From assembly GCF_030770395.1 (NCBI RefSeq), contig NZ_CP132480.1, positions 412,153 to 476,152 on the forward strand: a DNA stretch of 64,000 bases, in the 5' to 3' direction. The notes below the pieces were generated by a model. The model was not told the DNA's origin, searched no databases, and saw only the letters and a program-made list of their open reading frames with translations. This DNA is from Telluria beijingensis. GTDB taxonomy: Bacteria; Pseudomonadota; Gammaproteobacteria; Burkholderiales; Burkholderiaceae_D. The position numbers and the translations under genes were made by a program. Shown one piece after another: positions 6,584-15,189 of this stretch. Within the stretch, counting starts at the first letter, position 1. Every line of letters begins with the position of its first letter.

Positions 6584-7750
6584 TCAGGGGTAGAAAACGG
6601 CAATGTGGTAGCCGGAAGGTTCGAGTCCTTCCAGCCTGAAATGGATCTTGACCGGCTGCTCGGCGCGGGCGCCGAAGCCGGCGAAGTTGCCGGCTGAGGC
6701 GTCCGCCAGTTGCGGCGCGTAGTCGCGCGGGGCGAACACGCGCCGCACCAGCGGCTTGTCGTCGGCATCGTTCAGGGTCAGCTCGATGCTGGGCCAGGCC
6801 AGCGGCAGGTCGCCGCCGTTGCGCAGCACGGTGCTCAAGGTGTAGGCGTTGCCGCCCAGGGTGATCAGCTCTCCGGTCTCGATCACCAGGGCATCCGGCC
6901 GCGCCGGCAGGCCGACCTGGCAGCCGAACAGGGCGCAGGTCGAGACCAGCGCCGGCCGCAGGGCCGGATAGCGCGCCGCCAGCACGTCGCGGAAGCTCAC
7001 CATCGATTGCACGGCCAGCGCCAGCAGCAGCAGGGCGCTGCCGGCGATCATCGCGATGCGCATCGTCTTGCCGGTCTGCTCGCGCTGGCGGCCGCGGCGC
7101 ACGAATTCGGGTTCGTCGATGTCGGGCACGCGCAGCTTGGGCGTGTCTTCGATCCGGGTCGGGGTCAGCTTGGAGCGGCGCGCACGGGCTTCGGCGGCGC
7201 GGGCGCGCGGGGAAGTCGGCGCCGGGGGCACCGCGGGAGAGACGATCGGCGGCGAGCCGCCGGCCGATTCGCGCAGCAGAAGCGGCGGCGCGTCCGGCGC
7301 CGGCTGGCGCGCGGTGGGCTCGGGTTCGGGTACGGGCTCAGGTTCGGGCTCGTCCTGGCCATCGTCCGGCGGCGGCGCGGCCACGATCTCTTCGTCGACC
7401 GGCATCTCTGCCACGACGGCAGTCGTTTCGGTTTCGGTTTCGGATTCGGCCGCTTCCTCGTGCGTGGCGTGCGGCAGGATGCCGAACGGCGACAACGTAC
7501 GGTCGAATTCGAGCGTGTAGATCGGTTGTTCGGTATCGTCGGCCGCGGGAACGTCTGGCGCGACGACCGCTTCGGCGACTGGAGGAGGAGAAGGGGAAGA
7601 CGGCGGGGCGTTCAGGTCGACCAGCCCCGTGTTACCGTCAAAGACCTGCTGGCAGGCGCCACAGCGCACGATGCCCCCACGCAGCTTGAGCTGGTCCGCG
7701 GCGACGCGAAACAGCGTGCCGCAGTGGGGACATTGGGTGGCGAGCGCCAT
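6584..7750 (-). CDS. Zinc-ribbon and DUF3426 membrane protein
   Basis: The 388-residue protein opens with an MJ0042-type zinc ribbon: Cys7, Cys10, Cys30 and Cys33 in CPHC and CGAC. A long acidic/proline-rich linker follows (about residues 50-200). A single membrane helix lies near residue 235 (IAMIAGSALLLLALAVQSM), and a C-terminal DUF3426 domain contains TLNDADDKPLVRRVF. That domain is predicted to lie in the periplasm and the ribbon in the cytoplasm. The function is unknown. It starts 7 bases after prmA ends, in the conserved accBC-prmA operon. Confidence 0.88.
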   Translation of the reverse strand: MALATQCPHCGTLFRVAADQLKLRGGIVRCGACQQVFDGNTGLVDLNAPPSSPSPPPVAEAVVAPDVPAADDTEQPIYTLEFDRTLSPFGILPHATHEEAAESETETETTAVVAEMPVDEEIVAAPPPDDGQDEPEPEPVPEPEPTARQPAPDAPPLLLRESAGGSPPIVSPAVPPAPTSPRARAAEARARRSKLTPTRIEDTPKLRVPDIDEPEFVRRGRQREQTGKTMRIAMIAGSALLLLALAVQSMVSFRDVLAARYPALRPALVSTCALFGCQVGLPARPDALVIETGELITLGGNAYTLSTVLRNGGDLPLAWPSIELTLNDADDKPLVRRVFAPRDYAPQLADASAGNFAGFGARAEQPVKIHFRLEGLEPSGYHIAVFYP

Positions 7751-7756
7751 GCCGGC

Positions 7757-8707
7757 CTAGCCCCCGGTGCGGGGCGGCGGCGCGCTGTCCTGGCCGAGCG
7801 TGCCGTGAAGGGCAACCCAGCCGTCCTGCTCGGCCCAGACGCCCAGCTTGATGAAAGGAGCGTAGGCGGCGGCTACCTCCTCAGCCTGGCGCGCCAGCAC
7901 GCCCGACAGGATCAGCGAACCGCCATCGGCCACGCGGCCGGCCAGCATCGGCGCCATCAGCTTCAGTGGACTCGACAGGATGTTGGCCACCACGATATCG
8001 AACCTGCCGCCCGCGTGACGCTCGTTGCCTGATGCAGCGAAGGTGTCGGGCAGGTAGTAGTCGATCTCGACGCCATTGCGTTCGGCATTGGCGCGCGCCG
8101 ACTCGATCGCCTGCGGATCGATGTCGACGCCGGCGACGTCGTGCGCGCCCAGCTTTTTCGCCACCATCGCCAGGATGCCCGAGCCGCAACCGTAGTCCAG
8201 CACCGATTTGCCCGGCGCCGGATGGGCTTCGAGCCACTCCATGCACAGGCGGGTGGTCGGATGGCTGCCGGTGCCGAAGGCCAGGCCCGGATCGAGCTCC
8301 AGGATGAGGCCCGATGGATCGGGCGCCTCGTGCCAGCTCGGCACGACCCAGATGTTTTTGCCGATGTGGATCGGTTCGAACTGCGACTGCGTGAGGCGCA
8401 CCCAGTCGGCGTCTTCGACCTTGCGGGTGGTGAAGGCCGGCACGACGGGCAGCTTGATGGCTTGCGCCGCTTCGCTGACGATCGCCAGCTGGTCGGCGTC
8501 GGCATCCGTCAGGGCCACGACGCGGCTGTGGTCCCAGGCGGCCTGGGTCGGTTCCATGCCCGGCTCGCCGAACAGGGGTTTTTCGTCTTCGGTGCCTTCG
8601 TCCGCGTCCTCGACGGACACCGACAGCGCGCCGGCTTCCATCAGGGCGTCGGACAGCGCTTCGGCGTGGTCGCGGGCGATCTCGATGACGACTTCAGTCC
8701 AGCTCAT
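7757..8707 (-). CDS. prmA: Ribosomal protein L11 methyltransferase
   Basis: PrmA trimethylates lysines and the N-terminus of ribosomal protein L11 using SAM. The 316-residue product has the N-terminal substrate-recognition domain beginning [18 protein letters not shown]. The SAM-binding motif is [13 protein letters not shown], followed by the acidic loop [10 protein letters not shown], and the catalytic-region NxxP-like segment is VANILSSPL. The start at 8707 was chosen over a far-upstream frame because it overlaps the accC stop as ATGA. It is translationally coupled to accC, as in many Burkholderiales. Confidence 0.95.
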   Translation of the reverse strand: MSWTEVVIEIARDHAEALSDALMEAGALSVSVEDADEGTEDEKPLFGEPGMEPTQAAWDHSRVVALTDADADQLAIVSEAAQAIKLPVVPAFTTRKVEDADWVRLTQSQFEPIHIGKNIWVVPSWHEAPDPSGLILELDPGLAFGTGSHPTTRLCMEWLEAHPAPGKSVLDYGCGSGILAMVAKKLGAHDVAGVDIDPQAIESARANAERNGVEIDYYLPDTFAASGNERHAGGRFDIVVANILSSPLKLMAPMLAGRVADGGSLILSGVLARQAEEVAAAYAPFIKLGVWAEQDGWVALHGTLGQDSAPPPRTGG

Positions 8708-10104
8708 TCTTGTACCTTGGCTTCCGATTTGGCGCCGAGCGCCGTTTCCTTCGGCAGGTCTGGCTTGGCGGCCAGTTTCTGCTCCAGGTAGTGGATATTG
8801 GTGCCGCCTTCGATGAAGCGGGCGTCGACCATCAGTTCGCGATGCAGCGGAATATTGGTGAGGATACCTTCGACCACCATTTCGGAGAGCGCGATTTGCA
8901 TGCGGCGGATCGCCTGCTCGCGGGTCGCACCATACGAAATTACCTTGCCGATCATCGAGTCGTAATGAGGTGGCACATAGTATCCCGCATACGAGTGCGA
9001 ATCGACACGGATGCCGGGGCCGCCCGGCGGATGCCAGCCGGTGATGCGGCCTGGCGACGGGGTGAACTTGAACGGATCCTCGGCATTGATGCGGCACTCG
9101 ATCGAGTGACCCGACAGCATGATGTCGCGCTGGCGGAAGCGCAGCTTCTCGCCGCAGGCGATGCGGATCTGCTCCTGCACGATGTCGATCCCGGTGATCA
9201 TCTCGGTGACCGGGTGTTCGACCTGCACGCGGGTATTCATCTCGATGAAGTAGAACTCGCCGTTCTCGTACAGGAATTCGAAAGTGCCGGCGCCGCGGTA
9301 GCCGATCTTGCGGCAGGCTTCGGCGCAGCGGTCGCCGATCTTTTCGATGAGTTTACGCGGGATGCCCGGCGCCGGCGCTTCCTCGATCACCTTCTGGTGG
9401 CGGCGCTGCATCGAGCAGTCGCGCTCGCCCAGCCACACGGCGTTCTTGTGTTCGTCGGCCAGGATCTGGATCTCCACGTGGCGTGGATTCTCCAGGTACT
9501 TCTCCATATAGACTTCCGGATTGCCGAAGGCGGTGCCGGCTTCGGTCTTGGTCATCTGCACGGCGTTGAGCAGTGCGGCCTCGGTGTGCACCACGCGCAT
9601 GCCGCGGCCACCGCCGCCGCCGGCGGCCTTGATGATGACCGGGTAGCCGACGCGGCGCGCGGTCTGCACGATCTCTTTCGGATCGTCCGGCAGGGCGCCG
9701 TCCGAACCCGGCACGCAGGGCACGCCGGCCCTGATCATCGCCTGCTTGGCCGAGACCTTGTCGCCCATCAGGCGGATCGAGTCGGAACGCGGGCCGATGA
9801 AGACGAAGCCCGACTTTTCGACGCGCTCGGCGAAGTCGGCGTTCTCGGACAGGAAGCCGTAGCCCGGGTGGATCGCTTCGGCGTCGGTCACTTCGGCCGC
9901 GCTGATGATCGCGGGCATGTTCAGGTAGCTGAGGCTCGACTGCGCCGGGCCGATGCAGACCGATTCGTCGGCCAGCTTCACGTACTTGGCGTCCTTGTCG
10001 GCCTCGGAGTGGACGACGACCGTCTTGATGCCCAGCTCGCGGCAGGCGCGCTGGATACGCAGCGCGATTTCACCACGGTTGGCGATGAGGATTTTTTCAA
10101 ACAT
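8704..10104 (-). CDS. accC: Acetyl-CoA carboxylase, biotin carboxylase subunit
   Basis: AccC uses ATP and bicarbonate to carboxylate the biotin of AccB, the first step of fatty-acid synthesis. The 466-residue protein begins [17 protein letters not shown]. It has the ATP-grasp glycine-rich loop [13 protein letters not shown] and the catalytic segment [17 protein letters not shown]. The C-terminal segment [18 protein letters not shown] is also typical. The upstream in-frame ATG at 10146 would add 14 atypical residues and is rejected. It lies 112 bases downstream of accB and overlaps prmA. Confidence 0.97.
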   Translation of the reverse strand: MFEKILIANRGEIALRIQRACRELGIKTVVVHSEADKDAKYVKLADESVCIGPAQSSLSYLNMPAIISAAEVTDAEAIHPGYGFLSENADFAERVEKSGFVFIGPRSDSIRLMGDKVSAKQAMIRAGVPCVPGSDGALPDDPKEIVQTARRVGYPVIIKAAGGGGGRGMRVVHTEAALLNAVQMTKTEAGTAFGNPEVYMEKYLENPRHVEIQILADEHKNAVWLGERDCSMQRRHQKVIEEAPAPGIPRKLIEKIGDRCAEACRKIGYRGAGTFEFLYENGEFYFIEMNTRVQVEHPVTEMITGIDIVQEQIRIACGEKLRFRQRDIMLSGHSIECRINAEDPFKFTPSPGRITGWHPPGGPGIRVDSHSYAGYYVPPHYDSMIGKVISYGATREQAIRRMQIALSEMVVEGILTNIPLHRELMVDARFIEGGTNIHYLEQKLAAKPDLPKETALGAKSEAKVQE

Positions 10105-10216
10105 GGTAGGTCCGGTATTCAGTGAAAACCGGCGCGGCTGAAACAACAGGCGGCGCCGGACACGTCATGGATGCGCCGGCGGCGCGTCATGCGCGCGCCC
10201 GGCTTGGAGAAGCGGA

Positions 10217-10684
10217 TCAGCCGATCACGAACAGTGGCTGGCCGAATTCGACCGGCTGGCCGTTTTCCACGAGAATCTTGGTGACGGTGCCGGAGATGTC
10301 GGCATCGATTTCGTTCAGGAGCTTCATCGCTTCGATGATGCACAGGGTATCGCCTTCCTTGATGCTCTGCCCGACTTCGACGAAGGCGGCGGCGCCAGGG
10401 GCCGACGAGCGGTAGAAGGTGCCGACCATCGGCGACTTGACCACGTGGCCGGTCGGTTCGGCGGCGACGGCAGGCGCGGCGGCCGGGGCAGGGGCCGCTG
10501 CGGGCGCCTGCGCAGGCGCCGAGTATTGCTGCACGCCCTGCGGCGGCAGCATGACCATCTGGTTCTGCGGGATTGCGGACGACTTGACGATGCGAACCTT
10601 GCTTTCGCCCTCGGTCACTTCGAGTTCGGCGATGTCCGATTCAGCGACCAGGTCGATCAAGGTCTTGAGTTTTCGTAGATCCAT
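10217..10684 (-). CDS. accB: Acetyl-CoA carboxylase biotin carboxyl carrier protein
   Basis: This is a 155-residue carrier protein. The N-terminal dimerisation region [13 protein letters not shown] is followed by an Ala/Pro-rich flexible linker (about residues 55-78). The biotinyl domain carries the EAMKLLNEI motif, so biotin attaches to Lys121. A thumb-like [17 protein letters not shown] segment, typical of the bacterial type, precedes it. It works with AccC, encoded directly downstream; accA and accD are not in the window. A hairpin (10720-10749) lies in its leader. Confidence 0.97.
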   Translation of the reverse strand: MDLRKLKTLIDLVAESDIAELEVTEGESKVRIVKSSAIPQNQMVMLPPQGVQQYSAPAQAPAAAPAPAAAPAVAAEPTGHVVKSPMVGTFYRSSAPGAAAFVEVGQSIKEGDTLCIIEAMKLLNEIDADISGTVTKILVENGQPVEFGQPLFVIG

Positions 10685-10719
10685 GTGAAACCCCTTGGAA
10701 TTATTCGTTTTAGAGAGCA

Positions 10720-10749
10720 GGCCGACACGCCATGGGTAATGGGTCGGCC
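10720..10749 (-). promoter_or_regulatory. Hairpin in the accB leader
   Basis: GGCCGAC (10720-10726) and GTCGGCC (10743-10749) are perfect complements. An inner CCAT/ATGG pairing continues the stem across a three-base bulge. On the minus strand it lies about 36 bases before the accB start and after the aroQ stop. No T-run follows, so it is more likely a leader structure or operator than a terminator. Confidence 0.35.
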
Positions 10750-10779
10750 GCTGTTACATGAAGTTGACGTAGATTAACG

Positions 10780-11211
10780 CTATTTAAGTGCGAAGTCGAT
10801 GGCAAACCGATATCCGTCCGCCCCCAGCCCGCAGATCACGCCGCGCGCAATGCCGGACAAATAGGAGTGGTGCCGGAAGGACTCGCGTTGGTGGACATTT
10901 GAAATATGCACCTCCACGAAGGGAATGGCCACCGAGGCGAACGCATCGCGCAGGGCTACGCTGGTATGGGTCAGGCCGCCAGGATTGATGACGATGACAT
11001 CCACGCCCTCGGAACGGGCGGCATGGATGCGGTCGATCAAGGCTCCCTCATGGTTACTCTGGAAGAACTCCAGCGTTGCGCCGGCTTGTTCAGCCTGTGC
11101 GACTGCCGCTTGTTCGATGTCGGCCAACGTGGTCGTGCCGTACACCGCCGGTTCCCGCATCCCCAAAAGATTGAGGTTGGGGCCGTTCAGCAGCAGTAGC
11201 TTTTTCGCCAT
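10780..11211 (-). CDS. aroQ: 3-dehydroquinate dehydratase, type II
   Basis: AroQ converts 3-dehydroquinate to 3-dehydroshikimate in the shikimate pathway. The 143-residue length is typical of the type II dodecameric enzyme. Visible motifs are the [17 protein letters not shown] start with catalytic Tyr24, [27 protein letters not shown] and [18 protein letters not shown] with the catalytic histidine. It heads the accBC segment of the operon and has its own promoter at 11242-11270. aroE, the next enzyme of the pathway, lies at 18.2 kb on the other strand. Confidence 0.97.
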   Translation of the reverse strand: MAKKLLLLNGPNLNLLGMREPAVYGTTTLADIEQAAVAQAEQAGATLEFFQSNHEGALIDRIHAARSEGVDVIVINPGGLTHTSVALRDAFASVAIPFVEVHISNVHQRESFRHHSYLSGIARGVICGLGADGYRFAIDFALK

Positions 11212-11241
11212 GGTGAGAGTCTGGTTGCCCGAAAGTCAGGC

Positions 11242-11270
11242 ATTGTGCCGCCTAGCTCAGCTATTGGCAA
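11242..11270 (-). promoter_or_regulatory. Sigma-70 promoter of the aroQ-accBC operon
   Basis: On the minus strand TTGCCA (11270-11265) and CACAAT (11247-11242) are separated by exactly 17 bases, and the -10 box ends about 30 bases before the aroQ ATG. This matches the consensus at five of six and four of six positions. It shows that aroQ need not depend on read-through from tlpA, which lies 142 bases upstream. Confidence 0.6.
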
Positions 11271-11353
11271 GCAGTAAAATTACCGGTCGATAGGAGCAGT
11301 TGGCAGCAGTTACAAGTGCACGACCGTTCGTGTTTTCTGTTCAATATCCCGCC

Positions 11354-11911
11354 TCACGTACCCAGTTTATCCAGGTCGGCGCGCAATTCGTCGAACTTCA
11401 GTTCGCCCAGATAGGTCTTGATCACCTGCCCATCGGCGCCGATCAGCACTGTATACGGCAAGCCGCCATTCGTATTGCCGAAACCGCGCGACAGCTCCGT
11501 GCCGCCCATGCCGCCGACGTACAGCGGGTAGGCGATCTTCATCTTGGCCGCGAACTCGCTCATATTGGTCGGCGAATCGATGCCGATGCCGATCACATTG
11601 AAGCGCTTGCCGCCGTCTTCCTCGGCCAGGTGCGCCAGCTCGGGCATTTCGCGCACGCAGGGGCCGCACCAGGTGGCCCAGAAATTCACCAGCAAGGGTT
11701 TACCCTTCCACTGGGCCAGCGCCTGCGGCTTGCCTTCGAGATCATTGAGCGACTGTGCATACAGGTTGGTCACCGGATTGGTGACCTGGCCGTCGCTGGC
11801 GATGGTGGTCGGGGCTACCGGGGCCGGTTTCTTGTAGAGCGCCACCACGGCGCCCATCACGCCGAACAGCACGGCGACTGCCGCATAGGCGGCCAGATGT
11901 TTTTTGTTCAT
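11354..11911 (-). CDS. TlpA/ResA-like thiol-disulfide oxidoreductase, membrane-anchored
   Basis: This 185-residue protein has an N-terminal signal anchor (residues about 8-25, AAYAAVAVLFGVMGAVVAL). A periplasmic thioredoxin fold follows, with the active site WATWCGPC (Cys82, Cys85). Such proteins reduce disulfides in the periplasm, often for cytochrome c maturation or for copper proteins, but no cyt c genes are nearby. The cis-proline region reads NTNGGLPYTVLIGADG. Its start codon directly follows the stop of the upstream gene with no gap, so the two are translationally linked. Confidence 0.92.
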   Translation of the reverse strand: MNKKHLAAYAAVAVLFGVMGAVVALYKKPAPVAPTTIASDGQVTNPVTNLYAQSLNDLEGKPQALAQWKGKPLLVNFWATWCGPCVREMPELAHLAEEDGGKRFNVIGIGIDSPTNMSEFAAKMKIAYPLYVGGMGGTELSRGFGNTNGGLPYTVLIGADGQVIKTYLGELKFDELRADLDKLGT

Positions 11912-12550
11912 TCAGCTTTCCTTGTTATCGCTGGCTGCGATCAAGGCGCGCAGGCCGGCGATGTCGATGCGCTGTACCTGGCCGTCGGCGCGCGGCTTGA
12001 GCGCACCGCGCAAGTCCTGGTACTCGTACAGCTCGGCATGCACTGCTTCTTTCATCCACGGGAAACTCACGGTCTCGACCGGCGCATGGCGGCCCCCCTT
12101 GAAATGCGGAGTTTCCGAGACATCGATATTAACATTACGGTTGAGCAAGTAGATCTCTACCTCTTTGGCACTGTCGGCGAACAACTGAAGGTGGATGTCG
12201 TCGTGCTCGCCCGCGGTGCCGTTCAGTACCGCGCCGGTGAGATACGGGTTGAAGTCGGCCAGTGCCTCCATCACCTGCAGCGCGGTGGCGCGCAGGTGCG
12301 CCAGGCGCTCGAGGTGGGCGGGGCCGCCGAACAGGGCCAGGTACTTGCGCACCTCGTCTTCGACCTGGGCGTCGTCGGGCATCATGTTCGGCTTGGGCGG
12401 GGTCACGCCCAGCACCTGGCGGGCGGCCTTGCGGCGTGCGGTATCGAGATCGGCGCCATCCTGCGCGACCATGCGCGCGGCGACCAGGGCGATCTCGTTA
12501 CGCAGTTGCAGGAGATCGTTGTTCAAGTTCGGCATCATGACTTGGATCAT
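11912..12550 (-). CDS. Conserved protein resembling a degenerate nucleotidyltransferase
   Basis: This is a 212-residue cytoplasmic protein. After a helical N-terminal half, the segment GAVLNGTAGEHDDIHLQLFAD looks like the GS-x-Dx(D) strand of the nucleotidyltransferase fold. The second acidic position is His (DIH), so catalysis is doubtful. The segment EVEIYLLNRNVNIDV follows. It is divergent from mpl and immediately upstream of tlpA. The start could also be the ATG pair at 12538 or 12535. The fold assignment is by pattern only. Confidence 0.7.
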   Translation of the reverse strand: MIQVMMPNLNNDLLQLRNEIALVAARMVAQDGADLDTARRKAARQVLGVTPPKPNMMPDDAQVEDEVRKYLALFGGPAHLERLAHLRATALQVMEALADFNPYLTGAVLNGTAGEHDDIHLQLFADSAKEVEIYLLNRNVNIDVSETPHFKGGRHAPVETVSFPWMKEAVHAELYEYQDLRGALKPRADGQVQRIDIAGLRALIAASDNKES

Positions 12551-12627
12551 ACTCTTGAACGGAAAATGACAGCGGCTCGGGTAGAATCGCGTATTCGTCG
12601 ATTCATTCCTGACTAGATATTTTATCC

Positions 12628-13998
12628 ATGCACATTCATATCCTCGGCATCTGCGGCACCTTCATGGGCGGCCTGGCCGTCCTGGCCAAGGAGGCGGGCC
12701 ACCGCGTGACCGGTTGCGACGCCAATGTCTATCCCCCGATGAGCACCCAGCTCGAAGCCCAGGGGATCGAGCTGATCCAGGGTTATGGCCCGGAACAGGT
12801 GGCGCTGAATCCAGACCTGTACGTGATCGGCAATGTCATGACGCGCGGTAATCCGCTGATCGAAGAGATCCTGAACCGCGGCCTGCCGTATGTATCCGGC
12901 CCACAGTGGATCGGCGAGCACATCCTGCGCGAGAAATGGGTGCTGGCCGTGGCCGGCACGCACGGCAAGACCACGACCACCTCGATGCTGGCCTGGATCC
13001 TGGAAGACGCGGGCTATGCGCCGGGCTTCCTGATCGGCGGCGTGCCGATGAACTTCGGCGTGTCGGCGCGCCTGCATGGCGACAAACCGAGCGACTTCTT
13101 CGTGATCGAGGCCGACGAATACGACACCGCCTTTTTTGATAAGCGCAGCAAGTTCGTGCACTACCACGCCAAGACCGCGGTGCTGAACAACCTGGAATAC
13201 GACCACGCCGACATCTTCCCCGACATCGGCGCCATCGAGACCCAGTTCCACCACCTGGTGCGCACCGTACCAGGCGTGGGCCGGCTGGTCGTGAATGGCG
13301 ACGAGGCCTCGATCGGGCGCGTGCTGAAACGCGGTTGCTGGAGTGACAAGGAAAGTTTCGGTTCGGCCGAGGGCGTCGACTGGAATATGGTCGAGCACCC
13401 GGGCGGCGCCAGTTTCGACGTGCTGTTCAAGGGTGAATCCCAGGGCACCGTGCACTGGGACCTGAGCGGCAAGCACAACCGCTCGAACGCGCTGGCCGCG
13501 ATCGCCGCCGCGCGCCACGTCGGCGTGCCGGTGGCCCAGGCGATCGACGCGCTGTCGCGCTTCCAGAACGTCAAGCGGCGCATGGAAGTGCGCGGCGTGG
13601 TCAACAATATTACCGTCGTCGACGATTTCGCCCACCATCCGACGGCGATCGCCACCACGGTCGGCGGCCTGCGCCAGAAGCTCGGCACCGGCGGACGCAT
13701 CCTGGCCGTGCTCGAGCCGCGCTCGAACACGATGAAGCTGGGCGCCATGAAGGATGCGCTGCCCGGCAGCCTGAAGGATGCCGACCTGGTGTTCGGCTTC
13801 GGCAGCCAGCAGGCGCTGGGCTGGTCGCTGGCCGATGCCCTGAAACCGCTGGGCAAGATCGCGCACAGCTTCGACCAGATCGACTATATGGTGCAGGCCA
13901 TCGTGCAACAGGCCCAGCCGGGCGACCATATCCTGGTGATGAGCAATGGCGGCTTCGGCGGCGTGCACCAGAAACTGCTGGACGCGCTGGCGCCATGA
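12628..13998 (+). CDS. mpl: UDP-N-acetylmuramate:tripeptide ligase (murein recycling)
   Basis: Mpl joins recycled L-Ala-D-Glu-meso-DAP tripeptide to UDP-MurNAc, feeding salvaged peptidoglycan back to synthesis. The 456-residue protein starts MHIHILGICGTFMGGLAVLA, which separates Mpl from MurC. The ATP loop GTHGKTTTTSM is at residues 111-121. The Mur-ligase segments FVIEADEYDTAFFDKRSKF, SGKHNRSNALAAIAAARHVG and VVDDFAHHPTAIATT are present. It heads a plus-strand group and overlaps the next gene by four bases (ATGA). Confidence 0.95.
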   Translation: MHIHILGICGTFMGGLAVLAKEAGHRVTGCDANVYPPMSTQLEAQGIELIQGYGPEQVALNPDLYVIGNVMTRGNPLIEEILNRGLPYVSGPQWIGEHILREKWVLAVAGTHGKTTTTSMLAWILEDAGYAPGFLIGGVPMNFGVSARLHGDKPSDFFVIEADEYDTAFFDKRSKFVHYHAKTAVLNNLEYDHADIFPDIGAIETQFHHLVRTVPGVGRLVVNGDEASIGRVLKRGCWSDKESFGSAEGVDWNMVEHPGGASFDVLFKGESQGTVHWDLSGKHNRSNALAAIAAARHVGVPVAQAIDALSRFQNVKRRMEVRGVVNNITVVDDFAHHPTAIATTVGGLRQKLGTGGRILAVLEPRSNTMKLGAMKDALPGSLKDADLVFGFGSQQALGWSLADALKPLGKIAHSFDQIDYMVQAIVQQAQPGDHILVMSNGGFGGVHQKLLDALAP

Positions 13999-14597
13999 CG
14001 AACGCGCCCTATCTGCTGTACCTGCACGGCTTTCGCTCGTCGCCGCGCTCGTTCAAGGCGCGCGTGGTGCAGGAAAAACTTGAGCAGGCCGGACTCGGCG
14101 AGCGCCTGATCTGCCCGCAGTTGCCGGCGTCGCCGAAGGCGGCGATGGACATGGTGCTGGGCCTGGTCGAGCGCCATGCGCCGCAGGATCTCGCCATCGT
14201 CGGCTCGTCGCTGGGCGGTTTTTATGCGACCTGGCTGGCGGAGCGCCTGGGCGTGCGCGCGGCCGTCATCAATCCATCGGTCGATCCGACCCGCAACCTG
14301 AGCAAGCATGTCGGGATCACCACCGCCTGGCATTCGGACGAGGCGTTCGAATTTCGCGAGGAATACATTGGTGAACTGGTCGACCTGCGCGTGGCGCAAA
14401 TTACCCGGCCCGAGCGCTACTACCTGCTGGCGGCCACCGGCGACGAAGTGCTGGATTACCGCGACATGGTGGCCCACTATGCCGGAGCACGCCAGCACGT
14501 CATCGAGGGCAGCGACCACGCGATCCCGGAATTCGCGCAGTATGTGGACGAGGTATTGGCATTCTGCGGCTTTGGCCCGGCGGACGCGGCGCAGTGA
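13995..14597 (+). CDS. YqiA/YcfP family alpha/beta-hydrolase (esterase)
   Basis: This is a 200-residue alpha/beta-hydrolase of the small YqiA type. It starts YLLYLHGFRSSPRSFKA, and the nucleophile elbow is G-S-S-L-G with Ser72, followed by GFYATWLAERLG. The late motif EGSDHAIPEF supplies the catalytic histidine. E. coli YqiA hydrolyses short acyl esters and acyl-CoA; the physiological substrate is not known. Overlaps with mpl (ATGA) and with ubiC (GTGA) imply tight co-translation. Confidence 0.9.
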   Translation: MTNAPYLLYLHGFRSSPRSFKARVVQEKLEQAGLGERLICPQLPASPKAAMDMVLGLVERHAPQDLAIVGSSLGGFYATWLAERLGVRAAVINPSVDPTRNLSKHVGITTAWHSDEAFEFREEYIGELVDLRVAQITRPERYYLLAATGDEVLDYRDMVAHYAGARQHVIEGSDHAIPEFAQYVDEVLAFCGFGPADAAQ

Positions 14598-15187
14598 GGG
14601 CAGGGTCGTTACGGCTGGCTGCCTGGCAGCCGCATGCGCGCGCGGTGCGTGCGCCGAAGAGCATGCACGACTGGCTGGTCACGCCTGGTTCGCTGACGGC
14701 GCGCCTGGTGGCCAGCAGCGCCGCCTTCCGGGTGCGCCGCCTGCATCAATACGGCGCGCCGTGCCTGGTGGACGAAGCGCAGGCGATCGGCCTGGCGCGT
14801 CCGCAGCGGGTATGGGAGCGCGAAGTGCTGCTCGAATGCGACGGCAAGCCGGTGGTGTTCGCGCACACGGTGGTGCCGACCGACTGCGACGCCAGCGACT
14901 GGCCGCTGTTCTCGGCGCTGGGCGAGCGCTCGCTGGGCACGACCCTGTTCTACGATCCGCTGGTGCGGCGTGGACAACTGGAATTTGCGCGCCTGCGCGT
15001 CGACCATCCGCTGGTGCGCCGTGCGCACGCGGTGCTCGGCGCGGCAGGCCCGTTGGACGAACAGACCATTTATTACGCGCGGCGCTGCGTCTATCGCCGC
15101 CGTCAAGGCCTGCTCCTGGTCACCGAGGTATTCTTGCCTGCGGTATTGACACTGGGAGCGGCCGCAACCATGAAGAACATTGACTGA
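14594..15187 (+). CDS. ubiC: Chorismate lyase
   Basis: UbiC splits chorismate to 4-hydroxybenzoate and pyruvate, the entry step of ubiquinone synthesis. The 197-residue protein has the family features WLVTPGSLTARL, the REVLLECDGKPVVFAHTV core and the C-terminal CVYRRRQGLLLVTEVFLP. The start is GTG, overlapping the previous stop. An ATG-like alternative is not available before MHDWL at residue 24. ubiA is not adjacent. Here the gene travels with mpl and an esterase instead. Confidence 0.9.
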   Translation: MRAGSLRLAAWQPHARAVRAPKSMHDWLVTPGSLTARLVASSAAFRVRRLHQYGAPCLVDEAQAIGLARPQRVWEREVLLECDGKPVVFAHTVVPTDCDASDWPLFSALGERSLGTTLFYDPLVRRGQLEFARLRVDHPLVRRAHAVLGAAGPLDEQTIYYARRCVYRRRQGLLLVTEVFLPAVLTLGAAATMKNID

Positions 15188-15189
15188 AT

